DNA of 64,000 bases from contig NZ_JADZLQ010000003.1 in NCBI RefSeq assembly GCF_015905305.1, positions 62,001-126,000 on the forward strand. Direction: 5' to 3'. The stretch's first letter is position 1; the number at the start of each line of letters is the position of its first letter. Shown here piece after piece: positions 25,540-34,237 of the stretch. The translations under genes and the position numbers were made by a program. This stretch comes from Pinirhizobacter soli (GTDB lineage Bacteria > Pseudomonadota > Gammaproteobacteria > Xanthomonadales > Rhodanobacteraceae). A model generated the notes under the pieces. It was given only the letters and a program-made list of their open reading frames with translations. It ran no database searches and was not told where the DNA came from.

Positions 25540-26433
25540 ATGCGCATTTTCCTTACCGGCGCGACCGGCTTCATCGGCTCGAAGATCATTCCGGAGCTGC
25601 TTGCGGCTGGGCACACCGTGCTTGGCGTGACGCGATCGGACGACGGCGCGAGGGCGCTCGAAGCCGCCGGCGTCGACGTACATCGTGGCTCACTGGAGGA
25701 ACCGAACACCCTTCGCGACGGCGCCGCCAAGGCCGATGCCGTGATCCACACCGCCTTCGACCACAACTTCGCGAACTTCGCGGCCAACTGCGAGAAGGAT
25801 CGCCAGGCGATCAAGGCCATCGGTTCGGCATTGCGTGGTTCCAACCGCCCGCTGCTGATCACCTCGGGTACGGGCATGGGCTCCGTGCCGGGCAAGCCCG
25901 CCACCGAAGACGTGTTCAATACCGAACATCCCAATCCACGGAAAGCGTCGGAGCTTGAAGGCGCCGAGCAGCTGGATGCCGGCGTCGCCGTGTCGGTCGT
26001 GCGGCTCCCGCAGGTGCACGACACCTTCCGCCAGGGGTTGATCAGTCCATTGATCGCGGTGGCCCGCGAGAAAGGCGTGTCCGCCTACTTCGGCGACGGC
26101 CAGAACCGCTGGCCAGCTGCGCATGTACTGGATGTTGCCCGGCTCTACCGACTTGCCATCGAATACTGCAAACCGGGCACGCGCTATCACGCCGTCGCCG
26201 AGCAAGGCGTCCCTGCCCGTGATATCGCTGAGGTACTCGGCAAGGGCATGGGCCTACCGGTGAAGTCGATCGCAGCGAGCGAGGCCGCTGAACACTTCGG
26301 GTGGCTTGGCGCGTTTGTCGGCCTGGATATGCTGGCTTCGAGTGACTGGACGCAGAAGGCGCTGGGCTGGCATCCGACGGGGCCAACGTTGCTGGAGGAT
26401 CTCTCGCGGATGAACTATTCGGTGCAGCATTGA
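25540..26433 (+). CDS. NAD(P)-dependent epimerase/reductase (extended SDR)
   Basis: The 297-residue product starts with MRIFLTGATGFIGSKIIPEL, the TGxxGxxG dinucleotide motif of extended short-chain dehydrogenases. It has ADAVIHTAFDHNFANF and a TSGTGMG segment, and its C-terminal half binds the substrate. The YxxxK pair is not obvious at the usual position, as in many atypical SDR5-like members. It probably reduces or epimerises a small carbonyl compound in the cytoplasm. It is divergent from the XRE regulator, which probably controls it. Confidence 0.88.
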   Translation: MRIFLTGATGFIGSKIIPELLAAGHTVLGVTRSDDGARALEAAGVDVHRGSLEEPNTLRDGAAKADAVIHTAFDHNFANFAANCEKDRQAIKAIGSALRGSNRPLLITSGTGMGSVPGKPATEDVFNTEHPNPRKASELEGAEQLDAGVAVSVVRLPQVHDTFRQGLISPLIAVAREKGVSAYFGDGQNRWPAAHVLDVARLYRLAIEYCKPGTRYHAVAEQGVPARDIAEVLGKGMGLPVKSIAASEAAEHFGWLGAFVGLDMLASSDWTQKALGWHPTGPTLLEDLSRMNYSVQH

Positions 26434-26482
26434 GCGGCCAGCGTTCGCTCGTGGTCAGAGAGAAATTCCGCTTTTAACGCTT

Positions 26483-26806
26483 TCACCGCTTCCCACTCTC
26501 GGCCAAGCTCCATCCTAAAGCCAGCAGTGCCAGGACGGCCATGGCCAGCCACGTGCCGATGGCAGGCACCGATAGCTGGCCGGCGAGCGAGTCCCTCCAG
26601 CCCATCTGCAGCATCGGCACGTTCGTCAGGCTCAACCAGCAAGCCATCGCTCCTGCGAGCCCACCCAAGCGCAAAGGCCAGGCGGCGCGGCGGCGGCGTG
26701 GCGGCAGTTGCCGCACTACCCGATCGCTGAAGCCGTTGTCCGCCACGGGGCCTTCGAATTGCCTGCGCAGAAGTGCATCGATCTCTTCGTCATGCGGTTC
26801 GTTCAT
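26483..26806 (-). CDS. Membrane protein, probable anti-sigma partner
   Basis: The 107-residue product starts MNEPHDEEIDALLRRQFEG, has a short Arg-rich cytoplasmic part, then two membrane helices (about residues 45-62 and 78-100). The size, topology and position immediately after an ECF sigma gene (ATGA overlap at 26803-26806) suggest an anti-sigma or sigma-associated membrane protein, although no zinc-binding anti-sigma motif is present. I do not recognise a named family. The open frame extends to 26851 but lacks a better start. Confidence 0.7.
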   Translation of the reverse strand: MNEPHDEEIDALLRRQFEGPVADNGFSDRVVRQLPPRRRRAAWPLRLGGLAGAMACWLSLTNVPMLQMGWRDSLAGQLSVPAIGTWLAMAVLALLALGWSLAESGKR

Positions 26807-27375
26807 GAGAATTTCTCCGTGCTGGCGACGTCGCGCCATGCTGCCAACCATGTCTTCAATTTTGCCTTGCCACGCGTCGCATGGGTCTTCACCGTACCAA
26901 GAGGCATCCCCAGTACATAGGCGGCCTCGTCATGGCTCAGGCCCAGTTGCGAACAATGAAGCAGTACCACTTGCTCGGCTGCGGACAAGCGCTGCATGGC
27001 GCGCTCGAGGTCCAGTTGCAGGTCGATCGCACGGGACGGCGCCTGTAGTTGCTCCATCGTCTCGTCGTCGATGCCTTCGTGCCGCGCGGGACCTCGGCGT
27101 GCCTGGAGGAAGCAGGTATAGGCAATGCGGTAGAGCCAGCTGGAAAAGCGCGCTTCACCGCGAAACTGATTCAGCTTTCGCCAGGCCAGCATGAATGTCT
27201 CCTGCGCCAGGTCGTCCGCCGCAGCCTCGTCGCCGTGCAGCAGCCGACGCAATTGCGCGCGGATCATGCCTTGGTGGCGACGCACAAGTTGCTCAAATGC
27301 ACCTTGATCGCCGCCCAACCGTATGCGTGTGACCAGCGCCTGGTCGATACGCGCCTCTTCGGCGCTATCAGCCAC
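26803..27375 (-). CDS. ECF-type RNA polymerase sigma factor
   Basis: The product of about 190 residues contains sigma-70 region 2 (FEQLVRRHQGMIRAQLRRLL, DDLAQETFMLAWRKLNQFRG, FSSWLYRIAYTCFLQARR) and region 4 (LSAAEQVVLLHCSQLGLSHD then EAAYVLGMPLGTVKTHATRG), typical of extracytoplasmic-function sigma factors. GTG 27375 with AGGGGA six bases upstream is preferred over ATG 27393; it overlaps the end of the DUF6249 gene. The membrane partner gene follows with ATGA overlap. It probably directs its own operon in response to an envelope signal. Confidence 0.9.
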   Translation of the reverse strand: MADSAEEARIDQALVTRIRLGGDQGAFEQLVRRHQGMIRAQLRRLLHGDEAAADDLAQETFMLAWRKLNQFRGEARFSSWLYRIAYTCFLQARRGPARHEGIDDETMEQLQAPSRAIDLQLDLERAMQRLSAAEQVVLLHCSQLGLSHDEAAYVLGMPLGTVKTHATRGKAKLKTWLAAWRDVASTEKFS

Positions 27376-27736
27376 GCACGTCCCCTCGCCCATTCAACCA
27401 CCAGCTGGCGAGGTAACCCAGGCCGGTCATCAGCGGCAGCAGGCCAATGCCCCACAAGTGACTGATGCCCAGGCCATTGTCGAGTTGACCCGGCAAAGTC
27501 AGGAACATCGCCATCAGCCCCAGGCCGCCGCCGATCAGCACCAACCCCCGTCTGCGCTCATCGCCAGCCCCTTGCGATTCCAGCAAAAGCTGCGCCGGCA
27601 GCTCAACGCCCTTGTCGGCCAGCTGCAGCAGCGTACGGTAACGTTCCTGCGCCTGCCGGTAGCGATAGCGCAGAACGATAAACACGATGAGCACGGGCGC
27701 CAGCATCACGATGAGGGGTATGAAAAGATATTCCAT
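27368..27736 (-). CDS. DUF6249-type membrane protein
   Basis: The 122-residue product has an N-terminal membrane helix (MEYLFIPLIVMLAPVLIVFI), a charged segment RYRQAQERYRTLLQLADKGV typical of DUF6249-like proteins, and two further hydrophobic helices near residues 65-85 and 92-112. Such genes often accompany ECF sigma factors in Xanthomonadales and Bacteroidetes. GGAG lies eight bases before ATG 27736. It overlaps the sigma gene by 8 bases and lies 46 bases after the serine hydrolase gene. Its function is unknown. Confidence 0.78.
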   Translation of the reverse strand: MEYLFIPLIVMLAPVLIVFIVLRYRYRQAQERYRTLLQLADKGVELPAQLLLESQGAGDERRRGLVLIGGGLGLMAMFLTLPGQLDNGLGISHLWGIGLLPLMTGLGYLASWWLNGRGDVRG

Positions 27737-27782
27737 GGTCTTGCTCCAGATGAAAGGTGGTAAGGCGGCGCGTTTTTGGAAC

Positions 27783-29303
27783 TTAGCGTTTCGCGCCCTC
27801 GGCGGCCAGCAGGTCGGCAATGTGTTCGGCAAGCATCCAGTTGTCCGATGGCCCTTGGTTACTGGTCAAGGCCACGGCCGCACCGGTTTCCCAGACCATC
27901 TGCAGGTTCGCGGTGGTCCCCTCGATTCCGCCGGAGTGGCCGCGGATGTGGCGATCATGCGAGAGCCGGTCGCCGAATCCAGCCGCATAGCCGCCGGGGC
28001 CAGCGGGCGTTTCATCGTCGAACATCTTCACCAGGGTGGCGGACCCCACCAGCTTGCCTTCACGCAGCGCCGTGGCAAACCGCAGCAGGTCGGTATTGTT
28101 CGAGTAGCCGCCACCCGCCGGGCCGCCCTTGTAGCCAAGCTTCAACCAGTCGGCCTTCCACGTGCTGGAGAACAGACCGTCGTGGTAGTAGCCAACGGCC
28201 AACGCGGGAACGATCTCGTCCAGCCCATCGAAACCGCTGGAGTCCATATGCGCAGGTGCAAAGACATGGCGCTGGATGTAGTTGAAGTAGCTTTCGCCGG
28301 AAACGTTCTCGATGATGCGACCCAGCAGCATGTAGCCGGCGTTGCTGTAGATCCATTGCTTGCCGGGCTGGCTCACCAGTGGCTGGCGCGCAATAAGGCT
28401 CAGGTAGTCCACGGGGTTGATGAAGCGCTCGCTGTGCTCTAGATATTCCGGCACCAGGAAGTCACCCATGCCTGCGGTATGGCGCAGCAGTTCCCAGACG
28501 GTGATCTTTTTCGCGGCCTCCTGGTCGGGATACTCCGGAACGCGCTTGGCCAGCGTGTCATCCCATGAAAGCTTGCCCGCCTCGACCAATTGGGCAATGG
28601 CGACGCCGGTGAACATCTTGTCCATGGATCCGATATGGAACCGGGTCTGGCCATCCGCTGGCACGTTGAAGCGGCGTTCGGCCAAGCCGCGGCATTCGTT
28701 GAACACGGAGTCACCGCCGTCGCGCACTGTCACGCAGCCGGAGAAGTCCTTCGTTTTCACCAGCCGATCAAGGGCTGCGTGAATCACCTGCCCCATCTCA
28801 ACGTGCGTTACCGCCGACTTGGGCCAACCTTCATAAAGCCCTGGGTCGTCCATGGGAAACAAGGCGGCTTGCGCGAGTTGATCGGGTTGCGCGGAATCGG
28901 CGACCAGGGGGAATAAGGCCCGCTGCCCACCGCGCCGCGTTTGCACGGCTACTTCCAGCAAGCCCGGCTGATGCGGGTCCGTGCGCACATCGAACACCTC
29001 CAGGCCACCGCCGTCACGTGCTGCCGAGGCCAGGTCAGCAACAAACGCCGCCTGGTCGTCGTGAGGCATGGATGCCGACAGAATCGTGGGCGCCCATTGC
29101 TGGATCCGCTCAGGGGTGTCGGTATTGGCGTGATGGATCAACTCACCGGCGAGCCGGCCAACCGGGGTGTCCGGCAGTTGAACGTGCTTGAGCTCAGCAG
29201 CCATGGACGACGTCGCGGTGCAAAGGAGCGCAACGCAGACCCACAGGGGAGCGGGCCGGAGCACGCAATTGGCAATCCTGGCGGGGGGAAAGCGGTCGAT
29301 CAT
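27783..29303 (-). CDS. Exported serine hydrolase (class C beta-lactamase/penicillin-binding fold)
   Basis: The 506-residue product has a signal peptide (PLWVCVALLCTATSSMAAE). The first ~150 residues are a DUF-like region, followed by a beta-lactamase-related serine hydrolase domain: SxxK as SMDK (in FHIGSMDKMFTG), YxN as YSN (QWIYSNAGYMLLG), and HSGG near the end (HIRGHSGGIEG). These enzymes are esterases, D-amino peptidases or PBP-like proteins; true beta-lactam hydrolysis is not implied. It is the first gene of the unit that continues to the DUF6249, sigma and membrane-partner genes, so it may be an envelope-stress function. Confidence 0.88.
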   Translation of the reverse strand: MIDRFPPARIANCVLRPAPLWVCVALLCTATSSMAAELKHVQLPDTPVGRLAGELIHHANTDTPERIQQWAPTILSASMPHDDQAAFVADLASAARDGGGLEVFDVRTDPHQPGLLEVAVQTRRGGQRALFPLVADSAQPDQLAQAALFPMDDPGLYEGWPKSAVTHVEMGQVIHAALDRLVKTKDFSGCVTVRDGGDSVFNECRGLAERRFNVPADGQTRFHIGSMDKMFTGVAIAQLVEAGKLSWDDTLAKRVPEYPDQEAAKKITVWELLRHTAGMGDFLVPEYLEHSERFINPVDYLSLIARQPLVSQPGKQWIYSNAGYMLLGRIIENVSGESYFNYIQRHVFAPAHMDSSGFDGLDEIVPALAVGYYHDGLFSSTWKADWLKLGYKGGPAGGGYSNNTDLLRFATALREGKLVGSATLVKMFDDETPAGPGGYAAGFGDRLSHDRHIRGHSGGIEGTTANLQMVWETGAAVALTSNQGPSDNWMLAEHIADLLAAEGAKR

Positions 29304-29415
29304 GGGGCTCTCTGGGGCACCGGCCAACATGGCGGTATCTATCCCTTAGATGCACCGACCCCTCTCATTGGATTCAAGCCCGCTGCGCCTGAACGACTGA
29401 GGCCGCGAAGCCGCC

Positions 29416-30018
29416 CTAGAGGATCAACTTCAAGCTCAAGCCGACGAACCCCAAGGCAAAGGCCCGGCGCAGCCATGTTGTAACTTGCGAACGGCCAAGC
29501 ACGTACGCACGCATCGACGAGGCGAATACGCCATACAACGCGAAGACAAGCAACGTCATCAACATGAAGATGGCGCTGAGCTCGAGCAAACGAACGAACA
29601 TGTGGCTGTCGTTCTTCGCGATGAACTGTGGGAGAAACGCCAAAAAGAAAATCGGCAGTTTTGGATTGAGAAGGTTTAGCGCAATGGCTGACATGACGAT
29701 CTTATAGGATGACTTGGCAGCAACCTGCTGGTCGGGCTCAAACGTACTGCGATCTCGCCATGTGTTCCAAGCCATATACAGTAGATAGGCTGCACCGCAG
29801 TATTTAAGTAGTTGGAAGGCAAACGCGTTGGCCTGGAATGCCAACGCGGCGCCCAGAATGGCTATCGCCAGGTGAGGCACGATGCCAAGCGTGCACCCGG
29901 CGGCCGCAACCATGCTCGCGCGGGCTCCACGGGATAACCCCATTGAAACGGTATAGAGCACGCCCGTTCCGGGAGATGCCACCACCAGGAGCGAGGTGAG
30001 GAGGAATCCGATACTCAT
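29416..30018 (-). CDS. LysE/RhtB-family amino-acid exporter
   Basis: The 200-residue product has six predicted membrane helices and the LysE-family marks SPGTGVLYTVSMGLSRGAR near the N-terminus and NLLNPKLPIFFLAFLPQF in the centre. These inner-membrane proteins export amino acids or related metabolites. AAGGAAGG lies upstream of ATG 30018. It follows the AraC-type regulator gene by 78 bases on the same strand; together with the VOC gene they may form one unit. The substrate is unknown. Confidence 0.9.
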   Translation of the reverse strand: MSIGFLLTSLLVVASPGTGVLYTVSMGLSRGARASMVAAAGCTLGIVPHLAIAILGAALAFQANAFAFQLLKYCGAAYLLYMAWNTWRDRSTFEPDQQVAAKSSYKIVMSAIALNLLNPKLPIFFLAFLPQFIAKNDSHMFVRLLELSAIFMLMTLLVFALYGVFASSMRAYVLGRSQVTTWLRRAFALGFVGLSLKLIL

Positions 30019-30096
30019 CGGTCAATGCCTTCCTTTGGGAAGGCTAGACCATCGCAATTTGGCCTTCAGGCCGTCTTGAAGAATATTGCGGACAGG

Positions 30097-30933
30097 CTAA
30101 CGCGCTGCCAGGTATCGTCCCGGCGCCACGCCAAACTGACGAAGGAAGGCACGGGTAAGATGACTTTGATCGGCAAAGCCCATCAGCTGCGCTGTTTCGG
30201 CGATGGGGCGGCCCTGCAGGAGATGCCGGCGCGCAAGTCGCACGCGATACTGCATGCGGTAAGCGTGCGGCGTCGTACCCACATCCCGGATGAAACCGCG
30301 AATCAGCTGAAAGCGGCTCATGTCACTTGCCGCCGCCAGCGCCGACAAAGGCTGATTGATATCGGGCTCCGCCTCTATCCACTCGATGGCACGTGCTACC
30401 GGCGGCGACTTATCTGTCTTGCTTGAACCGCTGAGTCGATGCTGCTGCAGAATGTGCAGCATGCAAGTAAGCAGACTTTCTTCAGCCTCATGAGGCTCGC
30501 TGAACTGGATGGCGTGGAGCAGTGCCGTGACTTTGCCTGCCAAGGCCTGATCGTTCGCGACGGGGTTGAATACTACGTCGGTCCCGCGTTCATCATCGGC
30601 AAGTTCGTGGCTGAGCAGGTCCGGATCAAAATAGACGATGTGCCAGGCTCGTGGCCCCTGGATTGGCGAGCCATCATGCATTTCACCAGGATTGACCATG
30701 ATGACGTCACCCTTGCCGGCCTCCACCGCTCCCACAACGCTCCAGGATTTCTGAGCACCCTCACTCATCACGCCAATCCCGTAGTGGTCATGCGCGTGGC
30801 GTGGAAAGACATGCTCGCTTCGGAGCGATATCGCCTCAACCCCAGTTAGAGAGGCCCGATGAACCGTGACGACATGTGTCTTCGTGTTCAAGGCCGGCTC
30901 GGTTTGATGTACACGTACCGCCTCCCGTCTCAA
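30097..30933 (-). CDS. AraC-family transcriptional regulator
   Basis: The product has an N-terminal cupin-like ligand domain (FPRHAHDHYGIGVMSEGAQ, VNPGEMHDGSP) and two C-terminal helix-turn-helix motifs (INQPLSALAAASDMSRFQLI; RPIAETAQLMGFADQSHLTR and AFLRQFGVAPGRYLA). No ATG or GTG is available early in the frame. TTG 30933 overlaps the VOC stop codon (TTGA) and would give 278 residues; TTG 30891 is the alternative and overlaps a tiny upstream frame (30914-30888). It probably regulates the LysE-type exporter gene that follows. Confidence 0.87.
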   Translation of the reverse strand: MRREAVRVHQTEPALNTKTHVVTVHRASLTGVEAISLRSEHVFPRHAHDHYGIGVMSEGAQKSWSVVGAVEAGKGDVIMVNPGEMHDGSPIQGPRAWHIVYFDPDLLSHELADDERGTDVVFNPVANDQALAGKVTALLHAIQFSEPHEAEESLLTCMLHILQQHRLSGSSKTDKSPPVARAIEWIEAEPDINQPLSALAAASDMSRFQLIRGFIRDVGTTPHAYRMQYRVRLARRHLLQGRPIAETAQLMGFADQSHLTRAFLRQFGVAPGRYLAAR

Positions 30934-31322
30934 TTTTTCGATGCCTTTCCTTCATCTTCGACTTGACCGAAGTACAACGTATGTCCTTGATTATCCTTTA
31001 TGACGAACTCCCTGGTTCCCCATGGGGTTTCGTGCACGTCCTTGACGAAGTTCACTCCTTTGCTTTTCAACATCGCCGCAAAGACTGAGACGTCATCGAT
31101 TTGCAGATAGAGGTGAAAGTGTTCGTTGTCGTCCACGAATGGTATGGAAGGGTCCATCTCGTCGACGAGTTTTAGATGGAACATCTGATTTCCGGCGCAA
31201 ATACCTGCATAGAAATCCTGGTAGCGGAATCCCAGGGTCAGCCCGAGTTTTGTGGTGTAGAAATCAATCGACGCCGAGATATCCGTTGTACGTAGCTGAG
31301 CAATCACATTCGATATCTGCAT
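30930..31322 (-). CDS. VOC-family (glyoxalase-like) protein
   Basis: The 130-residue product shows the paired beta-alpha-beta-beta-beta modules of the VOC fold: IAQLRTTDISASIDFYTTKL at the front and HFHLYLQIDDVSVFAAMLKS and DNQGHTLYFGQVE later. VOC proteins include glyoxalases, dioxygenases and binding proteins; this one cannot be assigned. ATG 31322 has GGGGG upstream; the frame is open to 31496 with no better start. Its stop overlaps the likely TTG start of the AraC gene, implying coupled translation. Confidence 0.82.
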   Translation of the reverse strand: MQISNVIAQLRTTDISASIDFYTTKLGLTLGFRYQDFYAGICAGNQMFHLKLVDEMDPSIPFVDDNEHFHLYLQIDDVSVFAAMLKSKGVNFVKDVHETPWGTREFVIKDNQGHTLYFGQVEDEGKASKN

Positions 31323-31519
31323 ATCCAGCCCCCACCGCGACAACTCGCAGACCCGGTTCAGGGTAACCCGACAGCACTCCGGCCGGAACCGCTTGCCTGG
31401 GCCCAGCCCAATGCCATCATTTCCGATGGAAGGGTCGCTATGCAAGAATGGTGTCGGGCCTACTCTTGGGAACATGATCCCGGTGCAATGCAACATCAGC
31501 GAAGGGCTTTGCGCGCGCC

Positions 31520-33082
31520 ATGGATGAGCGCAGACCGGGGTCCTGGTGGGCCGCCGCTCCCCTCGTCGCCTTGCTCGTCCTGGTCAGCGTGGCTGCTCTT
31601 TATGCGTTGCGTATTGAGCGCACCACTCCGGGGCTCAAAGCCGCCCCCGCGAAGGCGCCGACCATGCCCAACGTCGAGCTGTGGCTGAGTACGGCCGATC
31701 GCAAGCTGAAACTGCTGCAGCAGCCCGACATCGCCATGAGCGCTCGCGGCTCGACGCCGGCCGATGTGGTCATCGACGTCCAGAAGACGTATCAGACGAT
31801 GGAGGGCTTCGGGGCGGCGATGACGGACTCGTCCGCGTGGCTGCTCCAGAACAAGCTCAATGCGCCACAGCGCGCTGAGTTGTTGCACGAGCTGTATGGG
31901 CCGCCGCCCAATCTCGACCTGAACATGATGCGGCTGACCATCGGTTCATCGGACTTTTCGCTGGATGTCTACACCATGGATGACCTGCCTTTTGGGCAGG
32001 TCGATCCGCAGCTTGAACACTTCAATATCGCGCCCAACAAGGCCTACCTGCTGCCGACGGTGCGCGAAGTCCTTTCCATCGATCCTGAAATACGCATCAT
32101 CGCCTCGTCATGGACGGCGCCGGCGTGGATGAAGGACAGCGGAAACCTGCTTGGCGGGACCTTGCTAGAGCAATACGAAAGCGCATATGCGGATTATCTC
32201 GTCAAGTATCTCGACGCCGTCCGAAACTACGGCATCCCGATCTTCGCCCTGACCTTGCAGAACGAGCCCAACTTCGAGCCGATCACTTATCCGGGCATGC
32301 GGTTATCCGCTGACCAGCGGGCGCGCATCGTTGCCCAGTACCTGGGCCCGAAACTGGCCAAACGAAAGTCGGCCACACGTATCCTGGAGTGGGACCACAA
32401 TTGGAACCATCCCGAGCAGCCGACCAGCGTGCTGTCCAACCCGGATGCTGCCCGCTATATCGATGGCGTGGCCTGGCACTGCTATGAAGGCAACCCTCGT
32501 GCGCAGGGCAACGTACATCGCCAGTTCCCCGACAAAGATGTCTATATCACCGAGTGCTCCGGCGGCGACTGGGCGTCGGGCATCAACGGCGAACTGATCT
32601 GGTTTTCCCGGGATCTCTTGATCGCCGGTATCAGGCAGTGGGCCCGCGCCGTCGTGTATTGGAACCTGGCGCTCGACGAGAATTACGGCCCGCATTTTGG
32701 CGGATGCGCCCTTTGCAGGGGACTGATCACGATCGACTCTAGCACCGGGGCGGTGAGCCGCAACGACGAGTACTACGCCATAGCGCACTTCAGCCGCTTC
32801 GTGTTGCCCGGCGCCGTCCGGGTGAACTCCACGGCCACCGACAAGGGCCTCGACAACGTGGCATTCCAGAATGTGTCCGACGGGTCGATCGTGCTGGTGA
32901 TGGTGAACAGCAATGAGGACGTGCGTCGCGTTTCGGTGGCGGAGGGCAAGACCCGTTTCGAATACGCAATGCCCCCGCGGAGCGTGGCGACCTTCGTATG
33001 GAGCCCGGATCAAGCAGTCGCCATAGTGCGACGTGCCCTCTGGTGGCTGAAGAGAGTTGGTAGCGGAACCAACCTCAACTAA
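31520..33082 (+). CDS. Membrane-anchored glycoside hydrolase family 30 enzyme
   Basis: The 520-residue product has one N-terminal membrane helix (about residues 10-30) and a GH30 (beta/alpha)8 barrel with side beta-domain. FGAAMTDSSAWLL lies near residue 97. The acid/base is Glu249 in LTLQNEPNFEP and the nucleophile Glu345 in VYITECSGG. The family includes glucosylceramidases and beta-1,6-glucanases; sequence style fits the GH30 glucosylceramidase-like group. The active domain should face the periplasm. It is divergent from the VOC gene and overlaps the convergent SDR gene by 4 bases. With the GH76 enzyme at 16988 it suggests use of fungal or plant wall glycans. Confidence 0.9.
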   Translation: MDERRPGSWWAAAPLVALLVLVSVAALYALRIERTTPGLKAAPAKAPTMPNVELWLSTADRKLKLLQQPDIAMSARGSTPADVVIDVQKTYQTMEGFGAAMTDSSAWLLQNKLNAPQRAELLHELYGPPPNLDLNMMRLTIGSSDFSLDVYTMDDLPFGQVDPQLEHFNIAPNKAYLLPTVREVLSIDPEIRIIASSWTAPAWMKDSGNLLGGTLLEQYESAYADYLVKYLDAVRNYGIPIFALTLQNEPNFEPITYPGMRLSADQRARIVAQYLGPKLAKRKSATRILEWDHNWNHPEQPTSVLSNPDAARYIDGVAWHCYEGNPRAQGNVHRQFPDKDVYITECSGGDWASGINGELIWFSRDLLIAGIRQWARAVVYWNLALDENYGPHFGGCALCRGLITIDSSTGAVSRNDEYYAIAHFSRFVLPGAVRVNSTATDKGLDNVAFQNVSDGSIVLVMVNSNEDVRRVSVAEGKTRFEYAMPPRSVATFVWSPDQAVAIVRRALWWLKRVGSGTNLN

Positions 33083-34128
33083 GGAATAACACCCGCCGCC
33101 CGCAGCTGATCGAACTGGGCGAACAACATGGCGGATGTCTGCACGTGCTCGACGAAGCCATGTCGCCTGGCCTTGCTGCCATCGGCGAACATGTCGTAAT
33201 CCCACGACCAGACGAAGTCAGCAAACGGCCAGGACGAGACGTCTTTGTAGGGTATCGGCGCCAGCCCGTGACGTTGCTGCATCGCTTGCCACGCGGTTTC
33301 CTTGTCGGCCATCACCGTGGTCAACTGCAACGGCAAGGGCGGTGCTACGTCCATGTCGAAGTAACGAGCGATCAACGGCCACATCTCGCTCCAGCGGAAG
33401 ACATCGCCGTTGTTGATGTTGTACGCCTGGTTCTCCGACCCCGGATCGGTGGCGGCCCAGATCGTGGCCCGCGCCAGCAAGCCGGCATCGGTCATCTCCA
33501 CGATCTTGTCGTAGGCGCCAGGCTTGCCCGGGAACCGCAGCGGTAGCCCCGCTTCCTTCGACAGGCTCGCGTAGACCGCGATGGCCACCACCAGGTTCAG
33601 CGGATTGCCCAGGGCCGCGCCACCAACCACCGCTGGACGCATCGCGGACCACGACCACGGCTGCCCTTGCTGCCTGGCTTCCAGCAGACGCTGCTGGTCC
33701 ACCATGAATTCCGGCGGCATGAAGTACGGATCGGTTTCGCGGGCGGGTGTCTTGAACGGACCCAGGTGCCCGCCATACACCTTGTAGCCCTGCATCAGGC
33801 TCACATGACGCAACGCGGGTCCGGTGATCGCGCCAAGCACGTTGTCCAGCATGGCTACGTTCGGCGGCACCAGTTCCGCCCAGGTGGGTCGGTCCTGATA
33901 GGCCGCATGGAAAAGATGCGTCACCTCAAGATGCGGGCCAAGCACGCGGGCAACCTCGGCGGTGTCGAGCAGATCCACGCCGAGCATCTGCACGCCAGGG
34001 ATCGGCGCATTAGCGCGCCGGCCCAGGCCAATCACACGCCAGTCGTCGAGCGTGGCCAATTCCTCGACCAATCGCCGCCCAACCACGCCGTTCGCGCCCG
34101 CTACCAACGCCACCTTCTGTTCTGCCAT
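33079..34128 (-). CDS. PRISE/iridoid-synthase-like SDR oxidoreductase
   Basis: The 349-residue product begins with a dinucleotide motif (VALVAGANGVVGRRLVEEL). The segment LMQGYKVYGGHLGPFKTPAR carries the YKVYG-type catalytic tyrosine pattern of progesterone 5-beta-reductase/iridoid synthase-like (PRISE) enzymes, which reduce enones with NADPH. AAGGAGG before ATG 34128 fixes the start. A LysR gene lies divergently across 109 bases that contain a spaced inverted repeat, so it is the likely regulator. The natural substrate is unknown. Confidence 0.87.
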   Translation of the reverse strand: MAEQKVALVAGANGVVGRRLVEELATLDDWRVIGLGRRANAPIPGVQMLGVDLLDTAEVARVLGPHLEVTHLFHAAYQDRPTWAELVPPNVAMLDNVLGAITGPALRHVSLMQGYKVYGGHLGPFKTPARETDPYFMPPEFMVDQQRLLEARQQGQPWSWSAMRPAVVGGAALGNPLNLVVAIAVYASLSKEAGLPLRFPGKPGAYDKIVEMTDAGLLARATIWAATDPGSENQAYNINNGDVFRWSEMWPLIARYFDMDVAPPLPLQLTTVMADKETAWQAMQQRHGLAPIPYKDVSSWPFADFVWSWDYDMFADGSKARRHGFVEHVQTSAMLFAQFDQLRAAGVIP

Positions 34129-34168
34129 CGCACCGCCCTCCTTATGGATGGACCTATGATGCGTATTC

Positions 34169-34225
34169 GTCATAAGCAGCAGAAGCCGGTAATTATCGAT
34201 TACATTAATAAGTAATGCTTATGAC
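34169..34225. promoter_or_regulatory. Spaced inverted repeat in the LysR/SDR divergent promoter region
   Basis: GTCATAAGC (34169-34177) and GCTTATGAC (34217-34225) form a perfect 9-base inverted repeat 48 bases apart, flanking an AT-rich tract with TTATCGATTACATTAATAAG that can hold the promoters. The spacing suits two LysR half-sites bridged by looping, or a tetramer. Confidence 0.5.
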
Positions 34226-34237
34226 CAAGGACCCGCC

